Positions 25,429 through 34,646 of a stretch of 64,000 nt of DNA are shown here, in pieces. How positions within the stretch are numbered: position 1 is the stretch's first letter; every line of letters starts with the position of its first letter. A program made the translations under genes and the position numbers. The stretch lies in contig CAYVVD010000019.1 in the NCBI GenBank assembly GCA_964454975.1, forward strand, positions 1 through 64,000, read 5' to 3'. The notes under the pieces were generated by a model. It made no database searches. It saw only the letters and a list, made by a program, of their open reading frames with translations, and was not told the origin of the DNA. This DNA is from CAYVVD01 sp964454975 (lineage in GTDB: Bacteria; Bacteroidota; Ignavibacteria; Kapaibacteriales; UBA2268).

Positions 25429-27003
25429 GTGGAAAACAAGGGAAGGATTCTCTGGATAGACGACGAAATTGAACTTCTGAAACCGCACATAATACTGCTT
25501 GAAAAAAGAGGTTATGAAGTTGCAACCGCTACTAACGGCGAGGATGCCGTTGAAATGGTTCGCGACAAGCACTTCGACCTGATATTTCTCGATGAGATGA
25601 TGGTGGGTATAAGCGGCCTGGAAACATTGCCGCTCCTGAAAGATATTGATGCCAGCACTCCTGTTGTGATGGTAACAAAGAATGAGGCCGAAAGCGTAAT
25701 GGAAGAAGCTATCGGCTCCAAAATAGACGATTATCTCACTAAACCTGTTAATCCTGCGCAGATACTTCTAGCCTGTAAGAAATTCCTGGAAGCTGAAAGA
25801 ATCACTGCAGAAAAATTCACCCAGGATTATCTGGCGGGATTCAACGATATTTCGCGCAGGATGCTCGAACCACTTTCATGGGAAGAGTGGAAAGATATTT
25901 ATGTAAAGCTGGTAAAATATAACATAGAACTTGACAGGCATCCCGAATCCGGGCTCAGCCAGACTCTTCTTGACCAGTGGCAAGATGCAAATGCTGAATT
26001 TTCCAAATTCGTAGAGAAAAATTACGTTGATTGGATATACAAAGAGAAGGACGAGCAGGACCCCCTCCTTTCACCTCATGTAAACGATGAGTTTTTAGCA
26101 CCAATACTTGAATCCGGCGATCCGGTCTTTTTCTTTGTTGTCGATTGTATGCGCTACGACCAGTGGTTGATGTTCGAGGAACAATTGAGTAACTTATATA
26201 CATTCAGTACAAGCTTTTATAGCACAATCCTGCCAACCTCAACACAATTTGCACGCAATGCAATATTTGCTGGTTTATACCCGGCTGACATCAAAAAGTA
26301 TTTCCCTCAATACTGGAATGATGAAACAAACAGTGAGGAATACAAACTTAACGCATTTGAAAAGGAGCTGCTTGAAACGTGGGTAGCCCGTCGCAGGCTA
26401 AAACTCAAAGGCAAGATTAATTTTATTAAAATATTCGATACTGATTTTGGCAAAAAGGTTGAAAAAGACGTTCTCAAATTTGCTCAAAACCAGCTTACTG
26501 TGATTGTGCTTAATGCAGTGGATATGATTGCCCACTCCCGCTCGGACTATGCCATATTAAAAGAAATTGCCCCGGACGAAGCTGCTTACCGCTCACTTGC
26601 TCGCTCATGGTTTATGCACTCAAGTTTTTACGGCATGTTGAGACAGATTTCAACAATAAAAGATGCGAAAGTATTAATCACAACTGACCACGGTTCTATT
26701 CGCTGTATGAGGGGTGTAAAAGTGCTTGGCGACAGGGACACGTCAACCAACCTTAGATATAAATTCGGTAAAAACGTTAAAGCAGATAAACGCCACGCAA
26801 TGCAAATTAAGGATCCGGAAAATTTCCGCCTTCCAAGGACCGGAGTTACAGTCAACAACATAATCGCAAAGGAAGACTACTATTTTGTTTATCCTACAGA
26901 TTACCACTTCTACCTGAACAAATACCGCGACAGCTTTCAGCATGGGGGGATATCTATGGAAGAAATGATTGTGCCTGTGATAAAAATGAAACCAAGAACG
27001 TAA
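25429..27003 (+). CDS. porX: PorX-type two-domain response regulator (REC + PglZ phosphodiesterase domain)
   Basis: The GTG at 25429 is chosen because GGAG lies five bases upstream; a TTG at 25414 is possible. The product is about 524 residues. The receiver domain starts RILWIDDEIELL, with the phospho-acceptor Asp in LIFLDEMMVG and KP in TKPVNP. The second domain is the PglZ/alkaline phosphatase fold, with metal-binding residues in FVVDCMRYDQW, ILPTSTQFARNA, NAVDMIAHS, TTDHGS and QHGGIS. PorX of Porphyromonas has this same architecture and length and, with PorY, controls the type IX secretion system. No PorY kinase is in the window. A sorting-domain cargo protein lies at 32874. Confidence 0.9.
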   Translation: MENKGRILWIDDEIELLKPHIILLEKRGYEVATATNGEDAVEMVRDKHFDLIFLDEMMVGISGLETLPLLKDIDASTPVVMVTKNEAESVMEEAIGSKIDDYLTKPVNPAQILLACKKFLEAERITAEKFTQDYLAGFNDISRRMLEPLSWEEWKDIYVKLVKYNIELDRHPESGLSQTLLDQWQDANAEFSKFVEKNYVDWIYKEKDEQDPLLSPHVNDEFLAPILESGDPVFFFVVDCMRYDQWLMFEEQLSNLYTFSTSFYSTILPTSTQFARNAIFAGLYPADIKKYFPQYWNDETNSEEYKLNAFEKELLETWVARRRLKLKGKINFIKIFDTDFGKKVEKDVLKFAQNQLTVIVLNAVDMIAHSRSDYAILKEIAPDEAAYRSLARSWFMHSSFYGMLRQISTIKDAKVLITTDHGSIRCMRGVKVLGDRDTSTNLRYKFGKNVKADKRHAMQIKDPENFRLPRTGVTVNNIIAKEDYYFVYPTDYHFYLNKYRDSFQHGGISMEEMIVPVIKMKPRT

Positions 27004-27053
27004 GGCGACCCCGGCAAATTATTATTATTATAGTCAATACGCAGCCCGCAGAC

Positions 27054-29018
27054 TCAGTCCAGCGAAACTTCTCTCCTGCCATAGGCTGTAATTATCTCGC
27101 ATTTAATACCAGATGCGAGAGTATTGTCAAGGCTTAATTTAATGTTCTTGCCCGATTCAAAATTAAAACGGGTATCTTTGTTCATTTGAATACCCTGTGA
27201 TGTAATCACAGCTTCATATCCTTCACTATTACTGATGATAATCTTATCATCAGCTTTCATAGGCCTGTCTGTCCGGAAGCAGATGTTGATGTATTCATCA
27301 TCCCAACCAAAGTCAATAGCCTTTAACAATTCTCCGGCTTTGTGCATAGCGCTGTTATCGCTGAGTTGCATAGATTTGCTGTATGTTTCTATTGTTGCAG
27401 GTTCAGTAATCCGGGTGATTCTATCACCTACAGGTACAAACACTTCATCAGGTGCTTTAATTCCGCACAGCTCATAAATCTGTTCCAGGTACCAGCGGAA
27501 AATTACATCGAAGTCCCTTTTGTTTGGAGCATAATGCTGATCCCCATACCACCAGAACCAATCTGAACCTTCAGCAATCATGAGCAATTCTGTAAGTATT
27601 TCCTGTTTTTCGCTGCTTAAATTGGAGAAGGATTCTTCGGCTGCATTTCTTGCGCGGGCAAGCATGCGCCAGGCTTCGGTTTCCTCGGCTCCGCCAATCC
27701 AAATAGAAAAATCGGCATTAATCCATGAACCGGCTCGTATGTTGTTTAATTTGGGAATTTTTTCTGTATCAATTTTTTCTAAAACTTCTGAGAAAGTAAC
27801 GGTCTCGAAACGCTCATCCCAAGTCAACCTTGTATAAAGCTCCCTGAGAAACGGAAAACCATTTTCAGAGTAGAATTCCCAGCAATTCTCTCCATCAAGA
27901 ATTACAGGCACTATTGCATGTTCAAGGGCATCCTCCCCATCCAATTGAATTATTTTTTCCCGTATCCTGCACAATTCTTCTATGAAATTCGCCGCTGAAT
28001 CCTTGAAGTACCATGTAGAATAATCAAAACCGATTTTGTCTGAAAGCAGCCTGTCACGGAAAAATATGTATAGATCTGAATCACCATTTTTATAGTTCAC
28101 CGGGTAATATTTTGATGTTGGGGATAATCCCTCAACAGACCTGTAAAGAATTTCCTCGTCGCTTGCGACCCATTTAATACCTGAATTTGATATTATTTTC
28201 AAAGATTCATTTGAGATTGAACCTTCAGAAGGCCACATCCCTGCCGGGGTAACTTCAAATTTGCCTCTGAAGTATTTAATAGTCTTTTCAACCTGTAATA
28301 CAGCATCACCGGGGAATGAAAAAACATCCTTTTCAATGTTTAAAGAAGGCATTGATTCATAGGCTGAATCAGTATTGCAGAGCAAGGGCAGAATCGGGTG
28401 ATAAAAAGGTGAAACCGAAAGCTCTATTTGATTGAGCTTCATTAGTTCCAGCATTTTGGGAGCAACTGCCGCCATTAAATCATCCTGGACTCTCATCAGC
28501 ATAAACTTTTCCTGCTCCGTGAAATTCCGACTCTTATTGAAAAGACGCTTAAGTGGATTCATTCTACTGCTTATCTGCCCGGACCAGGCAAGATTATACC
28601 ACACCTGTAAATCTCTGTATTCACTTTCGCTAAATTCTTCAGTACCAGCACCGTTTTTTCTTTTTTCAAATAATTCGCGATAGCGGTCATAAGGCCTGAT
28701 GAGATTGTTTTCATTACAAATGAAGAAGGAATTAAGGATTTCATTCTTTTCGCTTTTGGTCAGTTTCTCAGCAGGAATTTTAGTTAAACGCTGGATTTTG
28801 TCTTCATAAATGCCGTTTACATATTCATCAAGCTGTTTTAGCATTGAAGGAACAACATTGAAAGTCTGTTTAATTTCAGGGAATTCATGCAGGAGCTCAA
28901 CAAGGTCGAAATAATCTTTTACTGCATGCAACCTTACCCATGGCAGGATGTATTCGTTTCCAAGCCTGTAATAGGGCTGGTGCTGGTGCCATAGTACTGC
29001 AATTCGTAGTGCCTTCAT
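27054..29018 (-). CDS. Glycoside hydrolase family 57 protein
   Basis: This 654-residue cytoplasmic protein lacks a signal peptide. It starts MKALRIAVLWHQHQPYYRLG, where HQHQP is the first conserved block of GH57. The catalytic nucleophile Glu is in GMWPSEGSI (about residue 260). Further blocks are WVASDEEIL and ILDGENCWEFY. The C-terminal 250 residues are the family's helical/beta tail. GH57 enzymes are alpha-amylases, amylopullulanases, glucanotransferases or branching enzymes; the long form with DGENCWE resembles the amylopullulanase-like group, so glycogen or maltodextrin turnover is plausible. No glycogen genes adjoin it. Confidence 0.85.
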   Translation of the reverse strand: MKALRIAVLWHQHQPYYRLGNEYILPWVRLHAVKDYFDLVELLHEFPEIKQTFNVVPSMLKQLDEYVNGIYEDKIQRLTKIPAEKLTKSEKNEILNSFFICNENNLIRPYDRYRELFEKRKNGAGTEEFSESEYRDLQVWYNLAWSGQISSRMNPLKRLFNKSRNFTEQEKFMLMRVQDDLMAAVAPKMLELMKLNQIELSVSPFYHPILPLLCNTDSAYESMPSLNIEKDVFSFPGDAVLQVEKTIKYFRGKFEVTPAGMWPSEGSISNESLKIISNSGIKWVASDEEILYRSVEGLSPTSKYYPVNYKNGDSDLYIFFRDRLLSDKIGFDYSTWYFKDSAANFIEELCRIREKIIQLDGEDALEHAIVPVILDGENCWEFYSENGFPFLRELYTRLTWDERFETVTFSEVLEKIDTEKIPKLNNIRAGSWINADFSIWIGGAEETEAWRMLARARNAAEESFSNLSSEKQEILTELLMIAEGSDWFWWYGDQHYAPNKRDFDVIFRWYLEQIYELCGIKAPDEVFVPVGDRITRITEPATIETYSKSMQLSDNSAMHKAGELLKAIDFGWDDEYINICFRTDRPMKADDKIIISNSEGYEAVITSQGIQMNKDTRFNFESGKNIKLSLDNTLASGIKCEIITAYGRREVSLD

Positions 29019-29070
29019 TAATTTGCCCCTTGTTATAGCTAAAAATGTAGAGATTATTATGTTAGATTTA

Positions 29071-29100
29071 TTTGATGTTCAATACGTTTTATTAAATTTG
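29071..29100 (+). promoter_or_regulatory. Promoter of topA
   Basis: TTTG (29071-29074), an 18-bp spacer and TAAATTTG (29093-29100) fit the Bacteroidetes -33/-7 consensus (TTTG and TAnnTTTG) completely. The transcript would start near 29107, leaving about 65 bases of leader. Confidence 0.7.
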
Positions 29101-29170
29101 CAATTCTTAAAAAAATGAAACGTGATTTTTCATTGTATCAAGTTAATAATTTTATTAATGTGAGTAATTA

Positions 29171-31600
29171 ATGCCTGAAACAAAGAAGAAAACCAAGACT
29201 GCGACGAAGAAAAAGACAAGTAAAGCAAGTACAAAAAAGACTACGAAATCAGCATCAAATAAAACATTGCTCGTAGTGGAGTCTCCTGCAAAGGCGAAAA
29301 CAATCAACAAATACCTTGGCAGAAATTATATTGTTGAAGCATCAGTCGGTCATATAAAAGATCTGACAAAATTCCGGCTTGGTGTAGACATTGAAAACGG
29401 ATTCGAGCCGAATTACATTACAATCCGCGGCAAAGCCGATGTAATAAAACGTTTGAAGCAGCTTGCCGGAGAATCTAAAAATGTACTGATAGCGACTGAC
29501 CCCGACCGCGAAGGCGAGGCAATTGCATGGCATATTGCAGAAGAAGTTAAAAAGAAGAATGAAAATGTCAGGCGGGTTCTTTTTAATGAAATAACAGAAG
29601 AAGGAATCAAGCAGGGAATAAATGAACCGCGAGAATTGGATAACCGGCTGTTCATGGCTCAGCAGGCACGCAGGGTGATGGACCGTTTAATCGGCTATAA
29701 GGTTTCGCCATTCCTTTCAAAAGCTCTCATTACTAAGACATCAGCGGCACTTTCAGCCGGGCGGGTGCAGTCAGTTGCGCTCAGGTTGATATCAGAGAGG
29801 GAAGTAGAAATAACTTCGTTTGTAACCATTCCATATTGGAGTATAAATGCCGATTTTTACCCGGAAAATGAAAAGAAAAAGCTATTTAACGCAAGGCTTC
29901 ATGCAATAGATGGCAATTCTTTAAAAAATCCGGAAGGCACTGCAGAAGGCAAAGATAAAGATGAAACTGCCGTGATTCAGGAAAAATTAAAAGAGATGAA
30001 TTATATAAAAAGCGAGAAGCAGGCTATAGAGCTTGTTGATGAAATAAACCAACAATCTTACATCATTTTTGACAAAACAAAGAAAGACGTAAAGAGGAAG
30101 GCTCCGGCCCCTTTTACAACCAGTCTTTTGCAGCAGGAAGCATCCCGCAAGCTTGGTTTCTCCAATAAAAAGACAATGCAGATAGCCCAGTCGCTTTATG
30201 AAGGAAAGAATCTAGGTGATGAAGGCTCGGTAGGTTTGATAACATATATGCGTACGGACTCAATGCGTATTAGCCCGGTTGCTCAGGAAGCAGCTAAAGA
30301 GCATATTCACAAAACCTTCGGGAAAGATTATATACCGGCAAAACCACAGGTTTATAAATCCAAATCTGCATCCACACAGGATGCGCACGAAGCCATCAGA
30401 CCAACAGGGCTTGGATATACACCGGTGCACATCAGCAAATTCCTGAACAGAGACGAAGCACGGCTATATGCCTTAATTTACAACCGTTTCCTTGCCTCTC
30501 AGATGAAACCGGCAATTCTCGAGCAGACAAGTATTACTGTAACAGGCGGCCGTTTTGAATTCAGGGCAACAGGTTCAGTTATCAAATTTGATGGTTACCT
30601 GAAAGTATATGACGACGCACTTAGTGAAAAGAAGACAATCCTGCCGAAAGGAATTCAGGCTGATGTTCCTGCAATACTTGAGAAGTCTGGTTTTACCGGT
30701 TCTGAAACAAAACCAAAGCCCAGATTCAATGAGGCCAGCCTTGTAAAAAAGCTGGATGAATTAGGCATAGGAAGGCCGAGTACATATGCTCAGATTGTAA
30801 CTACGCTGCTTGACCGTGAATATGTAAACATTACAAGCAAGGCGTTTGTTCCTACTGAGCTTGGCTTAAGTGTCAACGAAGTACTGGTAAACAATTTCCC
30901 CGAATTGTTCAATGTAGAGTTTACGGCAGGAATGGAAGAAGAACTGGACTCCATTGCCGAAGGAAATATTGTTTACGGTGATATGTTGATGGATTTCTAC
31001 CAGCCATTTACAAATTCTCTCCAAAAAGCAGAGGAGAGCGGGAACATCCCCGAAATTATTTGCGATGCATGCGGCGCACCAATGGAGATAAAGGTAAGCC
31101 GCCGCGGACGATTTCTCGGTTGCTCACGTTATCCGGACTGTACGAACACCAAACCCTTGCCAAAAGGTGAAATTGACCTCAAAAAGCATGAAGATACAAA
31201 GCCGGAGATAATGCCCGGTGTAAACTGTGATTTATGTGGCTCAGATATGGTAATTCGCACCGGCAAATTTGGCCGATTCCTAGGATGTGTTAAATATCCA
31301 GAGTGCAAAGGAATTAAACCACTTACTACTCACGTTGAATGTCCGGAATGCCATAAAGGTGAGTTGGTTGAAAAATTCAGCCCCAAAGCAAAGAAGAAAT
31401 TCTGGGGCTGCTCTACATATCCCGATTGTAAATACCTGACTAACCACGAACCGGTAAATCACAAGTGCGAGCAGTGCAATAACCTATACCTCGAAGTCCG
31501 GTACAAAAAAACATCCGATGGCTATGACAAATATATTTTTTGCCCCAAGTGCAAGAGCATTTATACCGAAGAGATATTAGAAGGAGCGGCAAAGGAGTAG
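29171..31600 (+). CDS. topA: DNA topoisomerase I
   Basis: This 809-residue type IA topoisomerase relaxes negative supercoils. A Lys/Thr/Ala-rich tail of about 28 residues precedes the Toprim domain (LLVVESPAKAKTINKYLG, with DPDREGEAIAWH). The catalytic Tyr is in GLITYMRTDSMR, about residue 359. Four C-terminal zinc-ribbon modules follow, with Cys pairs in CDACG/CSRYPDC, CDLCG/CVKYPEC, CPEC/CSTYPDC and CEQC/CPKC. The basic N-terminal tail, absent from E. coli TopA, may add DNA binding. A decayed DinB-like gene starts three bases after the stop. Confidence 0.97.
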   Translation: MPETKKKTKTATKKKTSKASTKKTTKSASNKTLLVVESPAKAKTINKYLGRNYIVEASVGHIKDLTKFRLGVDIENGFEPNYITIRGKADVIKRLKQLAGESKNVLIATDPDREGEAIAWHIAEEVKKKNENVRRVLFNEITEEGIKQGINEPRELDNRLFMAQQARRVMDRLIGYKVSPFLSKALITKTSAALSAGRVQSVALRLISEREVEITSFVTIPYWSINADFYPENEKKKLFNARLHAIDGNSLKNPEGTAEGKDKDETAVIQEKLKEMNYIKSEKQAIELVDEINQQSYIIFDKTKKDVKRKAPAPFTTSLLQQEASRKLGFSNKKTMQIAQSLYEGKNLGDEGSVGLITYMRTDSMRISPVAQEAAKEHIHKTFGKDYIPAKPQVYKSKSASTQDAHEAIRPTGLGYTPVHISKFLNRDEARLYALIYNRFLASQMKPAILEQTSITVTGGRFEFRATGSVIKFDGYLKVYDDALSEKKTILPKGIQADVPAILEKSGFTGSETKPKPRFNEASLVKKLDELGIGRPSTYAQIVTTLLDREYVNITSKAFVPTELGLSVNEVLVNNFPELFNVEFTAGMEEELDSIAEGNIVYGDMLMDFYQPFTNSLQKAEESGNIPEIICDACGAPMEIKVSRRGRFLGCSRYPDCTNTKPLPKGEIDLKKHEDTKPEIMPGVNCDLCGSDMVIRTGKFGRFLGCVKYPECKGIKPLTTHVECPECHKGELVEKFSPKAKKKFWGCSTYPDCKYLTNHEPVNHKCEQCNNLYLEVRYKKTSDGYDKYIFCPKCKSIYTEEILEGAAKE

Positions 31601-31603
31601 TCT

Positions 31604-32145
31604 ATGAAGCGGATGAAATGGTTTGACAGAGAATTTAATCCAGGCTTGCCTCCGGGATGCCTGCTTAACACACTCGAACGCTTGTAGAAAGCTCCTGCGA
31701 GTATTCTAGAATTAACAACAGGGTCTTCGAAAAGCATGCCAATTATAAACCCGGTGGAAAATGGAGTATCAAGAAGCACATTAGGCATTTGTCTGATTTA
31801 GAAGAACTGCATGGCGGCAGGTTGGACGATTTAAACGAACGCAAACCTTTGCTTCGCCCGACAGATGTCCAAAACCGGAAAACTTTCGGGGCAAATCATA
31901 ATTCGCATAGAATTGAAGACCTAATAGAAGAGTTTACACATAAGCACAGTGAGCTTATCGGGAAGCTTGAATCGCTTAATGATGAAACCCAATTATTCGA
32001 GTCAAAGCATCTCCGACTCGGTATTATGATGAAACCTGTTGATGTTGCTTATTTCACTGCCGAACACGACGACAACCACCTTGCTCATATCAGGGAGATA
32101 CTGAAGAAAAACAGATTAAAGAAGTCATTTTCTTTGTTTCTTTGA
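31604..32145 (+). pseudogene. DinB-like four-helix protein, inactivated by a stop and a frameshift
   Basis: An ATG at 31604 with a good ribosome site (AAAGGAG) begins MKRMKWFDREFNPG, the usual start of a DinB-family protein (MKWFDR-F). A TAG at 31685 interrupts after NTLERL. Family-like residues continue in that frame (KAPASILELTTG), and similarity then moves to another frame (NYKPGGKWSIKKHIRHL, later NRKTFGANHNSHRIEDLIEEF and VAYFTAEHDDNHLAHI). That frame shift is equivalent to a one-base loss near 31735. The His residues expected for metal binding (HIRHL, HDDNHLA) remain. The open frame of the second half runs to 32145. It is best read as a recent pseudogene or an assembly error. Confidence 0.75.
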
Positions 32146-32790
32146 TCACGGATAAAGCCTGCTAATCTCCCAGCCTCCTTCAGCAGAAATATAAATAAAC
32201 CGGTCGTGCAGGCGGCTTGCACGTCCCTGCCAGAATTCATATCTGTCCGGGACAAGCCGGTAACCGCCCCAATGTTCAGGAAGCGGGACATTTTTAGGAT
32301 ATCGAATCACCAGCTTTGCAACCTCGCGCAGTAATGAAAACCTGCTTTTTAGTGTAGCGCTTTGCCTGGATGCCCATGCTCCAATCCGGCTTTCATAAGG
32401 CCTTGTTATAAAATAGTTCTCAGACTCTTCCCTGCTTACTTTTTCTACTTTGCCTTCTATCCTGACCTGGCGTTCAAGTTTATCCCAGAAGAGAAGCAGG
32501 CAAGCGTAAGGATTACTCTCCAGGTCTTTGCCTTTACGGGATTCGTAATTAGTGAAAAAGTAGTAGCCGGTTTGGTTGAATTGCTTTAACAGCACCATGC
32601 GTGATGACGGCCTACCATCCATACCAACGGTTGAAAGCACCATTGCATTGGAGTCAATAAAACCTGCACTACGGGCATCATCAAACCATAGTTCGAATTG
32701 ATTCAGTGGATCGCTTTGCAGTGAGTCTTCATCAAGTTTTGAGTTGATGTAATCCCGCCTTATATCTGATATGTTCTTTAACCAGGACAT
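32146..32790 (-). CDS. pdxH: Pyridoxamine 5'-phosphate oxidase
   Basis: This 214-residue flavoenzyme oxidises pyridoxamine or pyridoxine 5'-phosphate to PLP. FMN and substrate blocks are SSRMVLLKQFNQTGYYFFTN, the NPYACLLLFWDKLERQVRIEG region and, at the C-terminus, RYEFWQGRASRLHDR with the terminal WEISRLYP, all hallmark PdxH motifs. Length is typical. It converges on the DinB-like pseudogene with no intervening base. PLP made here would serve the window's IlvE, LysA and class V aminotransferase, though no regulatory link is visible. Confidence 0.96.
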   Translation of the reverse strand: MSWLKNISDIRRDYINSKLDEDSLQSDPLNQFELWFDDARSAGFIDSNAMVLSTVGMDGRPSSRMVLLKQFNQTGYYFFTNYESRKGKDLESNPYACLLLFWDKLERQVRIEGKVEKVSREESENYFITRPYESRIGAWASRQSATLKSRFSLLREVAKLVIRYPKNVPLPEHWGGYRLVPDRYEFWQGRASRLHDRFIYISAEGGWEISRLYP

Positions 32791-32873
32791 TCCTATGCAA
32801 ATAATATAATTTTAAATAAAGCTCTTACAGAATTTGAATTCCTGTAATAGTTGAAACAATCAAATCAGTAATA

Positions 32874-34634
32874 TCATCTCATCACTTGAAGCTTTATCAT
32901 CTCGCCTGTTTCAGTAAGTTTTACGTAGTAATTACCGCTTTGCAGGAAGCTGATGTCAAGTGTCAGGATACTGCTGCCTTGACTAATTTTACCTTTGTTA
33001 ATAATACTGATTAGTTCACCGTTGACAGAATAGACTTCAAATAGAGCTTTTATATCTTTTTCCAGGTTTAACTCAACAGTTATAATCCCCTCAGTCGGGT
33101 TGGGATACACCTTTTCGATAGAACCGGGAATTTCAGTGAAATAATAAACAGAATTTGGGCCTGTTGTTGTAAATGAGGACATTTCCGACCAATCGCCGGG
33201 CGTGTTGTTTTTCACACCATGAACAGCCCAATAGTATGTTTTGCTTTGTTCCAGCAATCCATTTGTGATTTGGTACCGGTTTTTATCCAGTCCTTCTACC
33301 TTTTTCAATACCGGGTCAAAATTCGAATATTCCGATATTTGAACTGTGTAAGAATCAGCATCATCAATTCGTGACCATTCGAGCATCGGGTCGAGCCTAA
33401 CATCTGTGTCTTTATCAGGCGGAGCAAGCAAAATTGCAGTGCCCGGTTTGAAATTAGCAGTTGTAAATGACCACTCTTCACTCCACTGGCTCTTGCCTAC
33501 TTCGTTATCTGAATTAACTCTCCATGCATAAGTAGTCTCTGAAGAAAGGTTATTAATCAATACCTGATTATTTGTTATGTTAGTATATAATACTTCATCG
33601 CCGCCAATTGAAAGCGATAAATTATAACTATCGGCATTTTGGGCTGTTTTCCATTTTAAAATCACTTCGGTTTCTTCAACGATCGAACCGTTTGCCGGTG
33701 ATTCCAATACAGGTATTTCCGGCGCTCCAGGCCCACCGCTGTTTGTAATCCTAAATGTATAGCTGTAGTCCTTATTCTGCCCGTTTACATTTACATCTTG
33801 AATATTTACCGTGTATTCAACATTATTCTGGATACCATCGGCTATCCATTGCAGGCATGTAGGAATGCCGCCCCAGTTGAGATACTGGGAAGTAACATTT
33901 CTGATATTCAGAGTGCCCCCAGGCCCGGTTACTGTAATTTTAGCATTGCTGTAATCTACCTGTGTATTATTCCACCAGCTTGTCCTGTTGTAAATAGCGC
34001 TAAAGTTCATATACCAGTCATTCCAGAATAAATTTGGCGGTATATCTCCTTTTGGATATGCTACGTAATCAACGCCTATGTCACTCCCCTGTCCCGGCAA
34101 ATTATCAAGGTATTTCAAGGACATGGCAGAAACATAAGCTCCGGGATTTACTTTTGGATTGCCATCCACTCTGCCGAATGCCATTGATGTTACGAATGGG
34201 TTTATTATAGCTCTACGGTGGCCAAGTTGAGGCTGCCCCGGGTCATACATCCATAATTCAATAGAAGTTTTGCTGTTAATTGGATTTCCGGGATTGGAAC
34301 CTGATATATAGAGATTAGAGTTCTCGCAACCATAATATGCAGTTTGAGAATAACATTCCCAGCTTTGCGGCGGGGTATGGCTAAGAGCTGCGTTTGCAGC
34401 ACTAACAAGCGCTGCTTTTTGAGCAGATTCCTGTCCTGCATGGTCATATATGACAGGCTTCAGTCCAATCCTTGTGCGAATGTCATTAACATAATCGAGA
34501 ATCATTTGTTTTTCAGATTCGGTCAGCGCCCCTTCATTGCAATTAGTCAGGTCAGGTTGCTCCTGGAATATCTGTGCTTGAGTGCTTACTGAAAACACTA
34601 CCAATGCAATTAAAAATATTGCAAATAATTTCAT
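32874..34634 (-). CDS. Secreted CAP-domain protein with fibronectin III repeats and a T9SS sorting domain
   Basis: The product is 586 residues. A signal peptide (MKLFAIFLIALVVFSVSTQA) is followed by a CAP/SCP-like domain (about 35-165). That domain contains YVNDIRTRIGLKPV, AALSHTPPQSWECY and LGHRRAIINPFV, giving the His and Glu positions typical of the fold. Two fibronectin type III-like modules follow (around 305-395 and 400-490; TYAWRVNSDNEVGKSQWSEEW, YYWAVHGVKNNTPGDWSEMS). The last 80 residues start EKVYPNPTEG and end in a beta-strand with LQSGNYYVKL, the type A type IX secretion sorting signal. It should be exported across the outer membrane and anchored or released. The CAP ligand is unknown. 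Confidence 0.85.
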   Translation of the reverse strand: MKLFAIFLIALVVFSVSTQAQIFQEQPDLTNCNEGALTESEKQMILDYVNDIRTRIGLKPVIYDHAGQESAQKAALVSAANAALSHTPPQSWECYSQTAYYGCENSNLYISGSNPGNPINSKTSIELWMYDPGQPQLGHRRAIINPFVTSMAFGRVDGNPKVNPGAYVSAMSLKYLDNLPGQGSDIGVDYVAYPKGDIPPNLFWNDWYMNFSAIYNRTSWWNNTQVDYSNAKITVTGPGGTLNIRNVTSQYLNWGGIPTCLQWIADGIQNNVEYTVNIQDVNVNGQNKDYSYTFRITNSGGPGAPEIPVLESPANGSIVEETEVILKWKTAQNADSYNLSLSIGGDEVLYTNITNNQVLINNLSSETTYAWRVNSDNEVGKSQWSEEWSFTTANFKPGTAILLAPPDKDTDVRLDPMLEWSRIDDADSYTVQISEYSNFDPVLKKVEGLDKNRYQITNGLLEQSKTYYWAVHGVKNNTPGDWSEMSSFTTTGPNSVYYFTEIPGSIEKVYPNPTEGIITVELNLEKDIKALFEVYSVNGELISIINKGKISQGSSILTLDISFLQSGNYYVKLTETGEMIKLQVMR

Positions 34635-34646
34635 ATGTCCCTCAAT

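Noticed and set aside
31685..31687. TAG as a recoded sense codon in the DinB-like gene
   Set aside because: The same gene also needs a frameshift to restore the family sequence, so decay is simpler. No recoding signal is seen.
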